The notes under the pieces were generated by a model. That model searched no databases. It saw only the letters and a program-made list of their open reading frames with translations, and had not been told where the DNA came from. The translations under genes were made by a program, and so were the position numbers. A stretch of 64,000 nucleotides of DNA from Straminergon stramineum (lineage: Eukaryota > Streptophyta > Bryopsida > Hypnales > Calliergonaceae): NCBI GenBank assembly GCA_963920665.1, contig OY987263.1, positions 38,056,547 to 38,120,546 of the forward strand. The letters are read 5' to 3'. Every line of letters begins with the position of its first letter. The first letter of the stretch is position 1. This document shows positions 38,856 through 51,075 of this stretch, one piece after another.

Positions 38856-40430
38856 TATTCTATTGTGGGCATTTATTGCATGAAATATTCGAGGTATACC
38901 TTGTGTGAAATGTCTTAGTGTGAGAACGTACCATAAGAGTGATTGTTGTTCATCGTTGTAAAGACAAAGTATTTTAAATTTTTTGGTGAAATTTTTTTAT
39001 CAAGTTTGCTTAAGAATTCCTACTTAAGAATTTCAGCACTAGATGAAAAATGCATTAAAACTCAGTTTACTTACTTCATGTAAAAGTGTTGGAAAAGATC
39101 ATGGCAATGCATTCAGTTTGTTATCCTTAGGTTAGAGTTTTTATGTTATTAAAGTTTATCCTATAGTTATTGCATAATGAAGTAATAATAATTTTTTTCC
39201 CACCTAGATTTGTGTATCAAGATGAGATTAGGCTACAAAAGAGTGAAATATGACTTTTCATGTTAGAAAATGGTAAGTTCTTTTTTTTGATGCATTATTG
39301 TACTACTTTCACTTTAAAATATGTCAAATAATTATGTGAGTTAACCTTTGAAAGATGAGAATTATGAGCTTTTGTTTTGTGTAAACTTGTAAGTTAGTAC
39401 CACACAATTGTATTTCAATAATAATTTGAGCATAATTCACATTGTTGAACTATAAAACTTTTATTGGGTCTTGTTAGGTCTTTTCTTAGACGATGTATGA
39501 ATAAACTACAAACTTTTAAAGCATTGAAAATAGATGTACCATACTTAAAATCAACCTTGGGCTTTTAAGTATGAAAGTTGAACATTTTTAGGCAAGAATC
39601 TAGATGGGACAGTTTTGCAAATAAGTCACAATTAGGAGATGTTACCTTGTTAATGATTAATTAAAAAAACCTAGTTCACATTTGGTTTTACAATATCTTC
39701 TTGTCCTTTTGAGACCCTCAATGAAGCATGCTTAAATAAAAAAAAACTTTATAAGACTGATGACTAATGTAATAGTTGGATATTTTGAAATTATTCCTTC
39801 AAATAATATGAACACGATGTTTGTATTTCAATTCCTCCCTCCCCCCTCCCTTGAAAAAGCAAGAGTTGTTGATATGAGTTTAGGAAAACTTCCTCCCTAA
39901 ATTCCATCAATCTTATCAAAAAACCCAAAATCATTGATGCTTGTGGAACAAATGATCTTGGCCATCCAAATTTGGATAAAGAATATGAATACAAAATGTG
40001 GATACAATTACATGATATTGATACAATTTCAGAATATGAAATACATGATATGGATATGGATATGCTTATAGAATACAAATACAAAATTCATATGTATTCA
40101 CAAGCAAAAAATACATATATATCCTGTATGATTTGTTAGTTCAACAAGTTCCCTAGAAATACAAATATGGGTGGTTGGGATAGGTTTCACATGTTGAATT
40201 TGTGAATCCATTTCACTCAAGGGATTTGCTTAAAATTTTCTCAAAAGTTTTACAACCAATAGGAAAATAAAATATATACCCCTTTTAGAAATTTAATAAA
40301 AGCTTAACAACCAATGGGATAATGCCACGTGTCCCCCTTTTAGAAATCTTGTATAGAAATCACTATGTACCAAATTTGTCACTATTTCCTTGAAAGAGGC
40401 AATATTGTGCACATACTACAACACAATGCT
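38856..40430. other. Downstream flank of NAT and AT-rich DNA
   Basis: 38856-38960 probably includes the NAT 3'UTR, though no clear polyadenylation signal was fixed. A GATATG/GATATT microsatellite lies at about 40012-40065. 39690-39800 is a diverged unit of the tandem array at 40431-40835. Confidence 0.4.
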
Positions 40431-40835
40431 CAAGATAACATGAAATTAGAGATTGGTTATGAAAAGCATGTCCCTTTTCCCATCCATCCGTGCCTCTTCA
40501 AACCATCAATTGAGCATGGGTTGAACAAGACTTTTAAAATATCAAACCATTGATGTGATGTTTGGATATTTTTCACAATATTGAAGTTAACATGAAGTTA
40601 GACACCAGTTATGAAAATATATCCCTTGCCCCTCCCATTTGCGCCTTTTGAGACCTTCAATTGAGCTTGACAAGATAAGGCTTTAAAAAGATTCAACATG
40701 ACTTTTAAAAGATCCAACCATTGATGTAATGGTTGGATATTTCAATGCTCAAAGAACATGAAATTAGTGATTGGTAATGAAAAGCATACCTTACCCCTCT
40801 TATCCATGCCTCAGTAGATACTTCTATCAATTTGA
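40431..40835. repeat. Tandem array of ~155-165 base units upstream of the S-protein-like gene
   Basis: Two full units and a partial third begin with AACATGAA(A/G)TTAG...GGTTATGAAAA and contain GCCTCTTCAAACCATCAATTG-like and CCATTGATGT(G/A)ATG(T/G)TTGGATAT segments (about 40431-40583, 40584-40749, 40750-40835). A further diverged part-copy lies at 39690-39800 (TTTGAGACCCTCAATG, then GTAATAGTTGGATAT). The array ends less than 200 bases before the TATA box at 41014. Confidence 0.75.
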
Positions 40836-41013
40836 GAATCCCAACTTTTTGGATATGAACAAATCCAATTGTAACTTTAACTTTGCTTATTTGACACGCA
40901 CAAGATCGAATCGCACAAGGAAAAGATCTCTTACGCACAAAACAATCCACCCTCCACTTCAAGTTCCTGGCATCATTTTGGCATCATATCAACAATGCTT
41001 TACCTAGAGTGTG

Positions 41014-41021
41014 TATAAATA
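41014..41021 (+). promoter_or_regulatory. TATA box (TATAAATA), possible promoter of the S-protein-like gene
   Basis: GTGTATAAATATC is followed about 25-30 bases later by a pyrimidine-rich stretch (ACTCCACTCCTC) suited to a transcription start. The distance to the ATG at 41936 is about 0.9 kb, so a 5'UTR intron would be needed. A possible acceptor, TTGTGTTCAG, ends at 41896. It could instead belong to a decayed retroelement. Confidence 0.4.
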
Positions 41022-41935
41022 TCTAGGCACTCCACTCCTCTTGCCTATCCAAGTGACCAAGAACTTGCTGCTACACTTTCAAGTACTTCATTGCCATAGT
41101 TGAAGTTTGTCTTCCATTTATGACTTATTAGTGAGAATAGATCTTGAGTTCATTTGTGATCACAAAGTTTTCTTACAAGATTGTACATGACTCTTGGAAG
41201 GTTGATTCTTGTAGGTGTAAGTGTAGTTGTAGTTGTGAGAACGCATACAATTAGCTACAACAACCTTGCTTAACCTTTGACAATAGTTTGCAGAATGATT
41301 CGAAAACATTCGAATTAGTTGTGTGCACTTTGGCTTGCAAAACTAATTGATTCTCTGTTATCATGCATTGTGTTGTAACTTTTTGCACAAATACCTCTGT
41401 ACTAACAGTTTACATTCATTCATGATTGCAAAGTTGTGTGCTACGATCTCAAAGGGCATGTTTAGCTTGGTAATTGTATAGCTCTTAGAATTAATTTCAA
41501 CCTCCACATGTAGTTCGCTACTATATTGGTAACATAATTGTTTGAAAGGAATTCAACGAGTTTTCATTTTTAAGTTACAAACCATTGGCACTCTGTGTTG
41601 TCATGCCTTACGGTTGTAAAGCCATGCAATTATTTTATGTTTATTTAATAGAGGTTTTAACCATTATTGTTGATTTAGTTAGATTAGAAATTACGGATAA
41701 TTACCAAAAATGTAAGATTCATCTACACTATAATTTAGATCTAAAAACTAGGCTTATTCTTCAAGTTGTCTGTTGTGAAGAGTGCAAAAGCTGTGCAACA
41801 AGAGTTTAGTAGTATTCGATCTTTGTGCAATTAGTCCTTCATATTATGAATACATCTTTTAACAACTTGATTCTAACTAACATGTGATTGTGTTCAGAGA
41901 AACTTGCAATTTGGTCTTCTATCAATGGCTTAAGC

Positions 41936-42585
41936 ATGGCAAAGCAGTGCGAGTTCGTCTTCCAATTGACCACACTATTCTTGGTGCTACTAATTTCTGC
42001 TCCAACTATGCCAAAGGTGGAAGGGGGGATGAATTTCGTCTTGAGGAACAATATGAACGAGAATGTTCGAATCTTTTGTTATGTAGACAAGGTTCACAAC
42101 TTAGGATACCAAATTGTTCAACCCGGTAGCACCTATTATTTTTTCATCCCAGATAGCACAGGTAACATTCTAAATTGTGGCCCCTGTGAAGTTAGGAGAG
42201 TGCAATTTTTCATTTATGCTAAACAAGTTTTTATACATAGTTAATAGAAATGACATAGAGAAAGACACCAAAGGAAAGAGTAAATATTCTTCAAATATCT
42301 TAAGAACATTTTTGAATATTTTTATTTCAAAATTATTACCTATACTCAATGCCTAAACATATTCTCTTACACACCTCACGAAAACATACAAAAAAAGACC
42401 TCTCAGTGCACCTAAGTTATGTATAAGTCACTACATTGATTGAGCTTGTTTTTGACATTTAATTTTGTGTTTTAGGCCAATACTCAGGTCTCAATTACCA
42501 CTGTGATTTTGTTGCCAATGGGAAGCCACGGACAAGTCTGAAAGTGTTTGATGGAATCGGAGGCTTGAACAACCTTCCATGTTAG
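41936..42585 (+). CDS. Small secreted protein, S-protein homologue (self-incompatibility S1-like), two exons
   Basis: Exons are 41936-42161 and 42476-42585, joined across a GT-AG intron of 314 bases with a split Gly codon. The product has 111 residues. Residues 1-30 look like a signal peptide (MAKQCEF, then the hydrophobic run LTTLFLVLLISAP). The mature part follows the S1 plan: FVLRNNMNENVRIFCYV, NLGYQIVQPGSTYYFFIP, then LNYHCDFVANGK and SLKVFDG. This is comparable to the family's N-L-HC-DLG-PG-Y-F-F-C-F-NGK-D pattern. Angiosperm S1-family members are secreted ligands, one of which triggers pollen-tube arrest in poppy; most have unknown roles. It stops at LPC, earlier than the family's usual end with a second Cys pair and a W-x-I motif. 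A frame-shifted stretch just before and past the stop (42576-42620) reads HVSAWEISVTRP, so truncation by frameshift is possible. Most angiosperm members I know of lack introns. Family call is moderate. Confidence 0.6.
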
Positions 42586-43343
42586 TGCATGGGAGATTTC
42601 TGTAACTAGACCATCACCAATAGTGGCTTTTCTTGCAACTCCAACCACTACTCTCACCCATGGGGAAACTAAGTGCATTGCAAGTGCATAGCATTTGCAT
42701 CATATTTCGTAGTTGCAAGTTTTGTAATACTAGACCCTCCATAATCGAGGGATGTCTACTACATTTCTGTAGTATACTACTAAAAAGGTCTATTGATTTC
42801 AACCAATAAAGTGACAATTTGCATCACCTTGTCTTATACAATATACATATTAACATTGATGAATGCTTGCTTGTATGTACATTCTTCTTTTGATCCTTAA
42901 TATTCGTTAGTTTGGCAAATTTCACTGTGCCAAACTTTGGAGTTCAAGTATTGAAAATTTGATTTGGATGTAGATGGGTGGTTGTAAGATTCAATGCTTT
43001 ACAACTTTGCACCAATTGTAGTATGGGGCATGATTGAGTACTACAATCACTTATGAATACTGCCTTGGTAACTATGAGGATCCCTATGAGAGCTTTACCA
43101 AATTTACAATTGTTCAAATTTGCATCATATCACTTTGCAAATTATTTGCCTCCCAATTTTATTATGTAGGGGTCTCTGGAAGTGTTATCAACATGATGAT
43201 GACTTTTCACGTGAAAAGTCTTCAATTTTACAAATGGTCCTATATCACCAATTATGAGCATTTCAACATCCACCCTTGGTATTCAATAGCAAGGGTGTGT
43301 TTCAATACCAAGTTTTAGTATTCGTGTGAATATTTATCCTAAT
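42586..43343. other. Downstream flank of the S-protein-like gene
   Basis: The first 40 bases may contain a frame-shifted remainder of the S-protein C-terminus. The rest is AT-rich and featureless. The open frame at 43034-43318 matches nothing. Confidence 0.4.
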
Positions 43344-44500
43344 TGGGTGCCTAAGCATTGTCCATTGTGCTTTCCCCAGCAATGGATCTTTTTAGAATGC
43401 CCATTGGATTTGAATTTGCAAAATAACGCAAAACTTAACCTAAACACAACTTTTGGCCAATGACCAACTAAACAAGGCTACTGTGGTTTTTAGGTCAAGA
43501 AGTTACAGTCCTAATTTATCAATTCTAAGTGAAAGATAATCTCATGCCATTTCCAAAAACATAAAATTCATGAAAATTAAATACTTCTAGCAAAACTTAT
43601 AACTGGATGAAGTTTAACCTTTGGGCGGTAGTTTAAACTTCATCCATCATTTTCTATTGCCTCCTAATTCCAATTTGACTTGTAATTTTCCTTAATATAT
43701 TAGGTTGAAAGCTAATACTTAATTACTAAGTTTGGACTTAGATGGACATAATTTCCTTAGGTTCATCTGTTCTTCATTCTAAACTTCATCCTACCTTATC
43801 TTCTAGGTTTTTAATTTTTTTTCAAACTTTGAATTATCTTCGGACTCCCCTAATCCTATTCCATGAGTTTATAGGTTTAATAAAACTTCTTAGGATGTCT
43901 TTAGAAGGTTTTTGTTGACATTCCCTTCTTAGTATGGACGTTACACTACTTCTAACCAATTACTATTTTTAGATTTTTGATATTTTTTTCCTTGAAGATG
44001 TTGATTTTGCCTATCTAAATTACAAAGACATTTAAGAACTAGACCTGTCTAGTGGAAGTTATGCATGGATGAAGTTTAACTTCTAATCAGTATTTCAAAC
44101 ATCATCCACTACTTATTATTAACCTACAACTAAAATTTAAATTTTAAATTTACTTTTGTTGTTTGGATTATTTCTACTCCTTGATTTTCTAATCTTGTTC
44201 ATTATGGATGAAATTGAATAATTTTCATCCAATTTGTCCCCTAAACTTCATCCACTCATATCTCACTTTTTTCACACCTAATTCCCAAGTGTTTTATGTT
44301 CTTGGAAACCTCTAGACTTAACCTATAAGTCTTTAAGACTAAAATTGAAAATAAATCTAGCCTTAATGGTCTGAATCTAACTTGTAGTTCGGCTAAGGCT
44401 TAAAGTTGTTGATGAAGAAAATTAAAGGAAAGGTAGAGGATTTAGTATCTCACCTTGGAAGGGACCTCATCTCTAAGGTGATCAAAGATGCCTTTGAATC
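43344..44500 (+). mobile_element. LTR-like repeat with GATGAAGTTT hairpins, copy 1
   Basis: It begins TGGGTGCCTAAGCATTG, TCCATTGTGCTTTCC, AGCAATGGATCTTT, matching 63541-64000 on the same strand and the reverse of about 57480-57985. At 43604-43647, GGATGAAGTTTAA is followed by TTTAAACTTCATCC, a stem with a short loop. Related half-sites lie at about 44070-44110 and 44205-44262. No coding region was seen. Confidence 0.6.
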
Positions 44501-45179
44501 TATCTCCATTTGCCATTTTTTACCTCTCCTTGAATTTTACTCACTGCTTAATGTTTGTGTAAATTGATACAAGTTGTAAGTTGAACTTCAAAGTTCAAAC
44601 TCCTTCCTTATTCAATTCTAATTTTTTACTTCCTTTTTTTCTTCTTTCCTTTTCTTTTTTCCTCCTTTCCCATCCAAGACTATTTTGCTCAATTATTAAT
44701 ATTCTACTAGTTAACTAGGGGAATGAGATATTTGTCACAATTTTCTAGAAAATAATTGTCTGATGCAAATCTTCTTGTTCCCCCATCCAAATCAATAATG
44801 TCCTAATCTACTTCCTAATGGTTTCTTCGAATTTCCATCTAATCTACTTTCTATTGCATCTGAAACACCATATCATCATTTCCATTGCTAAACTCCATTG
44901 GCAATTTCAATCTCCCATTGACCTCCTTTGCTTTTATCTAGTAGAGTCTTATGTTTTGAAAGTCTATGTATCTTAATCATTGTCAAAGAAAAATCTAAGT
45001 GTTTTGTTCTTCTACTTGCCTCTTCTACCTTTTCTAGTTTTGGTTTATGAATTTGAAGATTCTTGTAAATTTTGGATTATGCTCTAAAACTCCTTTACCT
45101 TCTCTCATTGTTTACTAATCCCACTATTCCCTTGTTAGTTTATGATTTTCTATAGAGGTTTGCATAACAACGATACTAG
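44501..45179. other. AT-rich intergenic DNA
   Basis: Pyrimidine-rich stretches (CTTCCTTTTTTTCTTC at about 44630) occur. No gene or paired repeat was recognised. Confidence 0.4.
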
Positions 45180-45408
45180 TATGTGAGCCCAAGAATGTGA
45201 GCTTGTGAGCATTGAGCCTACATTATAGGTGCCTATAATATAAATACCACACACTATAGAAGGTGTATGTATCATAAACACCTATAATATGGGTATTTAT
45301 AACATATATACCCTATAATCATAGATGGTTTCTATGGTATATATACCTATAATATAGGTGTGTAGTATTATAGGCTCATGGGCTCACACTCCTATGCTCA
45401 CATAATAA
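45180..45408. mobile_element. MITE-like element with ~80-base inverted ends
   Basis: Left: ATGTGAGCCCAAGAATGTGAGC, then ATTATAGGTGCCTATAATATAAATACC-type sequence. The reversed right end: ATGTGAGCATAGGAGTGTGAGC, then CTATATTATAGGTATATATACC. Both arms run inward for about 80 bases. The centre holds repeated CCTATAATAT and TATACC motifs. Confidence 0.75.
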
Positions 45409-46199
45409 CAACCTTCATTTGCATAATTAATTTTAGATTGTGGAGTACAAAATTTCAAGTCTAGAATAGCCAGAAACAAACCATCATGGCCCAGAACAAC
45501 TAAAGACGGACTAGCAAAGATTGCAATGATTGCCACCCCCTAAAAGAAAATGCTACGTGGCATTCTCAGATAGGCCGGATCCCTCCAACTACCTGTATAG
45601 AAAATTTGAGTTGACTAGTCTGCCACATGTTGCGTTGCAATTGGACGAATTCCAAAATTATTGACTAGACTTGTTGATGTGGACTGCTACATGTCAACAC
45701 TTGATTGGCCAGACCCTAGAGAGAGGAAAAATTATGTTAAACAAGCATGTTTGTAGTATTGACTACTCGTTCAGTCCTTTTAATTGGGTTTTTTTTTGCC
45801 CTTTTGGGGGAGGGGAGGGGGTTGTTGAATTTTCTTCCCCTATCTTGGATTCCAAGTTTTGGAGGATTTTCAACACTAAGAATTAGTTTTTTTGGTGCTA
45901 GTTCTTGGACACTCAAATGAAAAAATAACTTGAAGGAGAAAATTCTAGTAGTTGACACTAACTAGTGGTTAACTTGGTTTATTGTCTACTAAATTTTTAG
46001 AGACTAAATTTGGTATTCCAAAATTGAGTTTTGAAAACTAAACTTGGAAAATAACATCAAGTGTGGACACAAATTTTAACTATTTATAAAAGATTGAAAA
46101 GTTTTCTAATACAAAGAGGTTTAAAGCTTCACCACTTTGGGATGTTTTGGAAATATTTTCAACAAAACTAAGACTTAGAGGTTCAAAGCTTCACCATTA
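45409..46199. other. Intergenic DNA
   Basis: No gene was seen. GGTT(T/C)AAAGCTTCACCA occurs twice (about 46120 and 46181), a short duplication next to the LTR-like repeat. Confidence 0.4.
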
Positions 46200-48055
46200 T
46201 GAGGCTTTTCCACCGCAAGGTGAAGAAACCCCCTAGAGTTGGCGGGCGGGGAGTGTATGGGACACCTACCTAGATTGCTTTCCAAGCAATGGACTCCAAT
46301 GATGAGATTTTTGGGTGAATTTTGACCTAAGTAATTCTAAGTAAGAAGCGGGTAGCCCATCTCACATCACCAAATACACCCTCTAACAACCTACTATCAT
46401 CAAATTAAGCACTCAAATAGATTGTAGCCACTTTGTATGCCAAAATCTACCTCAAATGTGCATTTTGGGGCTCAAAATGACCTAATTGTGATTCTTAGTA
46501 CTAATCACAGCACATCACATCTTGCCCAAACCCTAAAAATTGAGATTCACATTCATGCAATTGCAATCACACCAACCATCCTCACTCAACAACCATTACA
46601 CTTACAACATCTTTTTAGCAAGATGCAATTAAAATTGCAATGATTCAATTAAAATTGTGAAGGATTACACAAAAAACCTCAAATTTTGCCTCCTCCAAGG
46701 GGTAGCAGACCCTCTTCCACAAAAACAGCTGCCATTTTCTTGTCCTTTCTTTTAATGGGTTGATCTTAAACTTTTTGGGAAGTCAACTTCAAGGCACACC
46801 AGACCTCTAAATTTCAGCTGATTCCGCCCTGTCGTTCTCCCACTATTGCCCGTCAAAGTCGGCAATCCTCCATTGTTGTGGCAACCAACCTCCCCGCACA
46901 TAATCGTCCACCACCGTCACGTTTTGGCTCCGAATTGGGCGAGCCATAGCTTTTCAGAAAGCTAACTTTAGTGCGCTCCATCCCTCCAAATTTCAGCTTC
47001 ATTCAATTCTCCACGCTCCCGCAATCAGCCCTCGAAGTTGACCCTCCAATATCAACTCACATTTTTTCCCCCTTCCCAAGCACTTTCCCATCTGACCTCA
47101 CACCCCTTCATTTTTCACCCATTTCCTTTCAAAAAAAATGGTGAAACCTACTCGACAAATTGTCCTAATCTTCCCCTACCCTACTCTTTTGCAATTCATC
47201 CTTCAAAAGCTCACAAATCACAACCTTCCTCTCAAAACGCACACACATCCAAAAATCACACAAAAGTTAAGAGAGTTGAGAGAGAGAGAGAGCTCCAAAC
47301 CCTAATTTTGCCTATATCCAACTTTCTAATGGATTAATTTTCTAAACTACTTTCATCCTACACTAATTCACTATTAATCCACTAATTTGGTGCAAAATGC
47401 GCCAAATTGGTGCAAATTGCACTAGGTTACTGTAAGTACGCTAATTTAGTGTAAATTTCTCTATTTTAGTGTTCCACACCCTAAATTACTGTAAAACCCT
47501 CTAACTTACTGTAAAATCCTATTTTAATGTTTCTAGCCCTATTTTAGTGTTTTACCCACTACACTAGTGTTTTAGTTATAGTTTTAGTTTAACTAACCTC
47601 TTTTGTGTTTTTTCTTATTTATTATTTTTGTGGTTTTTAATTTACTTTTAGTTTCATTTCCTACTTGTAGTCTTTTGTTTTCATTTTCATTTTTCATTAT
47701 TTGTTTTCATTTTCTCATCATTTTACCGTTAGCCTAATTTGGTTACTCTACCAAATCTTGCTTAATTTCTTTTTAGGTTTAACTCCCTATTTTTTCTCTA
47801 GAATTTCCCCTAATTTCCTTCTAATTGCATTTTCTCTCATCTCGCCCTAACCTCTTGAAGTTTCCATTGCTATCTAGTGGAAAACTCCTTAATTGATGGT
47901 TATGGCTTAATCCGGAGTACTAACACTTTTGAATTTGTAAATTCATGCCTAATGTTTATATTTTTGGATTTTTAATTAGTGAACCAATATGGTAGTTCAC
48001 AACCATCTACAAGGGGGGCAAGACACCTGTAGACAAAGTTTAGACAAGGATTTTG
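46200..48055 (-). mobile_element. LTR-like 2-kb repeat, inverted partner of 20911-22935
   Basis: Read on the minus strand it runs from TGTCTAAACTTTG near 48055, through GTTCACAACC-type, GGCTTAATC-type, and CCAAATCTTGCTT-complement blocks, to CCATTGCTTGGAAAGCA, CATACACTCCCCGCC and GCGGTGGAAAAG near 46210. The corresponding TATA position is degenerate. Short frames at 46437-47337 are not coding by homology. Confidence 0.6.
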
Positions 48056-48239
48056 CAAAAACACATAATTATTACACCAAAAATTAGTGCAAAGTTGGTT
48101 AATACAACAATAAGTGGTACAAACACATTAGTACAATACAACTTGATAGGACATGAGTTAGTACAAGTTAGTATAAATCATAATTCAAACGATACTAGAG
48201 AACATCACCAAGGTATATAGGGGGCCAGAGAACTCTAGG

Positions 48240-48628
48240 ATTAAGGTAGGAACACCCATAACCATGAGTGTACCCACAGTTGAGAGTAGAATTCCCTCAA
48301 AGTGTTCCCTAATGTACCTTGCAACCGTCTTCAAAAGTATCTTGAAACCATCTCCATACTTAATTGTGGTTGGTGGGCTCTGATTTTTTTCACATTTTGG
48401 TGCTAGAATTAAGGCAGATTTAGTAGAGTGTGGCTATAGGTGCCCTAGGGAGTTCTACTTTGAAAATTCATAGAAATTAGATGCCTTATCCAAACATTCA
48501 ATTTTTTTGGAAAATTCATGATTTTTAATTGCTAATACTGAAAAAATATTTCTTGTTGAAAAATTTGACCCCAACTATGCTGAATTGCTTAAAATGACGG
48601 TTATGGATGTTCCTACCTTAGTACAATT
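48240..48628. mobile_element. MITE-like element, ~390 bp
   Basis: The ends are inverted repeats: AAGGTAGGAACACCCATAACC on the left, and AAGGTAGGAACATCCATAACC when the right end is reversed. TA lies outside both ends, so a TA target duplication is possible. No open frame. Confidence 0.75.
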
Positions 48629-51075
48629 ATAATCCATAACTCTAAACAATACAAGTTAGTGGGAAACAACTACAACAAGTGCATACAAGAGCAAGCTTTG
48701 AAGGGAATCCAATGTCCTTTAAAGAAAGCTTGAAAAACAACAACAATGTAGCACTAAAGCTCCAAGATACAACCATTCAAGCAATTTAGCTCCAAAAAGG
48801 CCAAAATCCAATCAAATGGGCCCAATGGAATAAACATGCCAAAATATGGCTACAAGGGTTGTATAAGGTGTCTTTTCTCAAAGGAAATAGGTGCCCTTAA
48901 ATACAGTCCCAAGGACACACACACACATACCTCTCATTTTCTTAGTGGTAAACTTATCAAATAGGATTTTTATCATAATCTTTTGATTTCCTACTTTCTA
49001 TCCTGGTCCAAAATTCTAGTTTTTGGAGAAAGAAACAAACAAATTGTTCCATTGGCTCTAGAAGACCATTTTTAGTCTAGAAGAATTCCTTTTCTTTTTC
49101 CTTTGAGAAAAAGTCATCAAAACCTAGTGCCAACTTCAAATTGAGAAAAGATAAAAACTCAACTTTTCGAGTTCACCTTTTTTGAAGAAAGTAACCCACC
49201 TAGGCTCTTTAAAAGATATGAGGGAGTTACAAAAGATTGTGTTTGAACCTCATTCCAATTTTGTATACTCCCCAAATGCCAATCAACTCCATGAATCATC
49301 TTCAATTTTATTGGTTTCAAAGAATCTTGTTGGTTTGAATACTTTTGGATGTCATTATGCCATAAAACTTGATGGAGCATGTTATTAGCATAAAAGAAGC
49401 TATGAAAAATTTAAGTGACATTTTACCACACCTTGGATCATTTCTAAGAATTTTCCATCTTAAGTTTGGATTGTAGATTGTCTAGAAAAGAATCTTTTGC
49501 AAATTTAAAAAAAATTGCAAATTTTTATGGAAACCTCTCATGTAATTCCAAAAGAATGTGAAATCTCATATTTTTACTTTGCATATTTGAGGAAGGAGAA
49601 TAAAATCCCGCTATCTCCTTTAATAACCAACTAAAAGGGAATCTTCCATAAAAAACGAAGTCTTAGCAAACTAATTTTGCTATTGGACTCTTGGCATGAT
49701 TCAAAACTTTAAACACCTCACTTAGGCCGTTGATACCTTCTATTGGTCTCTCTTGAGTTCGTATCACCTATAAGCTAACGATTGGATTTTTTCCTAATTT
49801 CCAAAATTGATTGGAAAGGTGAAAATTATCCTTGGGGTTCAACTTATAGATTTCATTGGGATTCCCTTGGACCAATTTAACCAGGAAGACCCACATGCAA
49901 GATAGGTTTAGACAATTTGGGCACTATTCACTTAATATTTACAATTTCTACTACTTTGGAGTTTCTAACCTATTTCACATGTGAAATTTGGAATTAATTT
50001 GGGTATAGCACTCTATTTTGGACCAAATATCATATTGGTATGTACTATAACTAATGGAACTCAACACTCTTATGGGTGTTTTTTGTATAAAATTCTTAAC
50101 TTAAACTATAAAAATGGAAAAGATAAGAAAATTATAAGTCTAAAGTGACAAATTTGGAGCTCACACCAATACGGCTCAAAAGTAATAGAGCCTCAAGTGA
50201 AACCCTAAAGCTTTTTTAATTCCATAATAATTTGGGGGAATTTGGAACAATTAAAGTGAAGTATTGAATTTTTTTTCTCTCAATTTTTTTTAGATTGGAA
50301 ATCAAAAGACCTTCTAGGAAATCTAATTTTTACAATTAATGATCCAACAATTGGTTTAAAAGCTATTTTTTACCTCCAATTTAGAGAGGTAGAGCAGAGC
50401 ACTATTTTGCTTCACAAATTTGCATACTTCTTCTAAACTTGAGGCTCTACTCAAATTTGAAGTCTTGATCTCTTTTTGCAAATTTCAAAATAAGTATAAA
50501 TTTTGATTTATAGACCTATTTGTAGACAACGGGGGTAGTGAGCGGTTGGAGTAGCAACCTACGTGCAAACAAATGATAGGGTATTTTAAAAACATAGGGG
50601 CTAATAATTATAATTGGGTTTAGAGTAATATAGGGTATCAAAAATGGCATTGGATGTCTTTAATGTCCTATAGGGTATGGAATAATAGGTCTCATTTGAT
50701 AATTATATAATGATAGCATGTGAATTTAAAAAAAAAATTCATACCCCTCTATAAAATAATGGTTGTTCACACCTATATCCTTATTTTTTTAACACACTGA
50801 CCTCCCTATGTTTATAGATGGACTTTTGGGGGGCGATTTTGGAGTATTTTCTCATTTTAGACCCAAAGAACTCTAGAAATTAAATGTGTTGAGTCTTCTT
50901 GAAGACAATTTGAACATGCATCTTTATAATACTTCAAGGATTTCTAAATTTTTAAACTTCCAAATACATTTTAATAATTCTCCGAACTATTTTTATTATT
51001 TTTGAGAAATGAAAAAATACATTTGTCTACAAGTAAAAAGTAACCCATAATTTGAATCTATCAATAAGCATCAAC
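48629..51075. other. Intergenic DNA with a decayed repeat (49730-50200)
   Basis: 49730-50200 is the partner of 1-470. The short frames at 49159-49388 overlap on opposite strands and match nothing. No gene was recognised. Confidence 0.45.

Noticed and set aside
46437..47337. Thr/Pro/Ser-rich frames near 46.4-47.3 kb
   Set aside because: They lie in the LTR-like repeat and the partner copy at 20911-22935 does not keep the frames.
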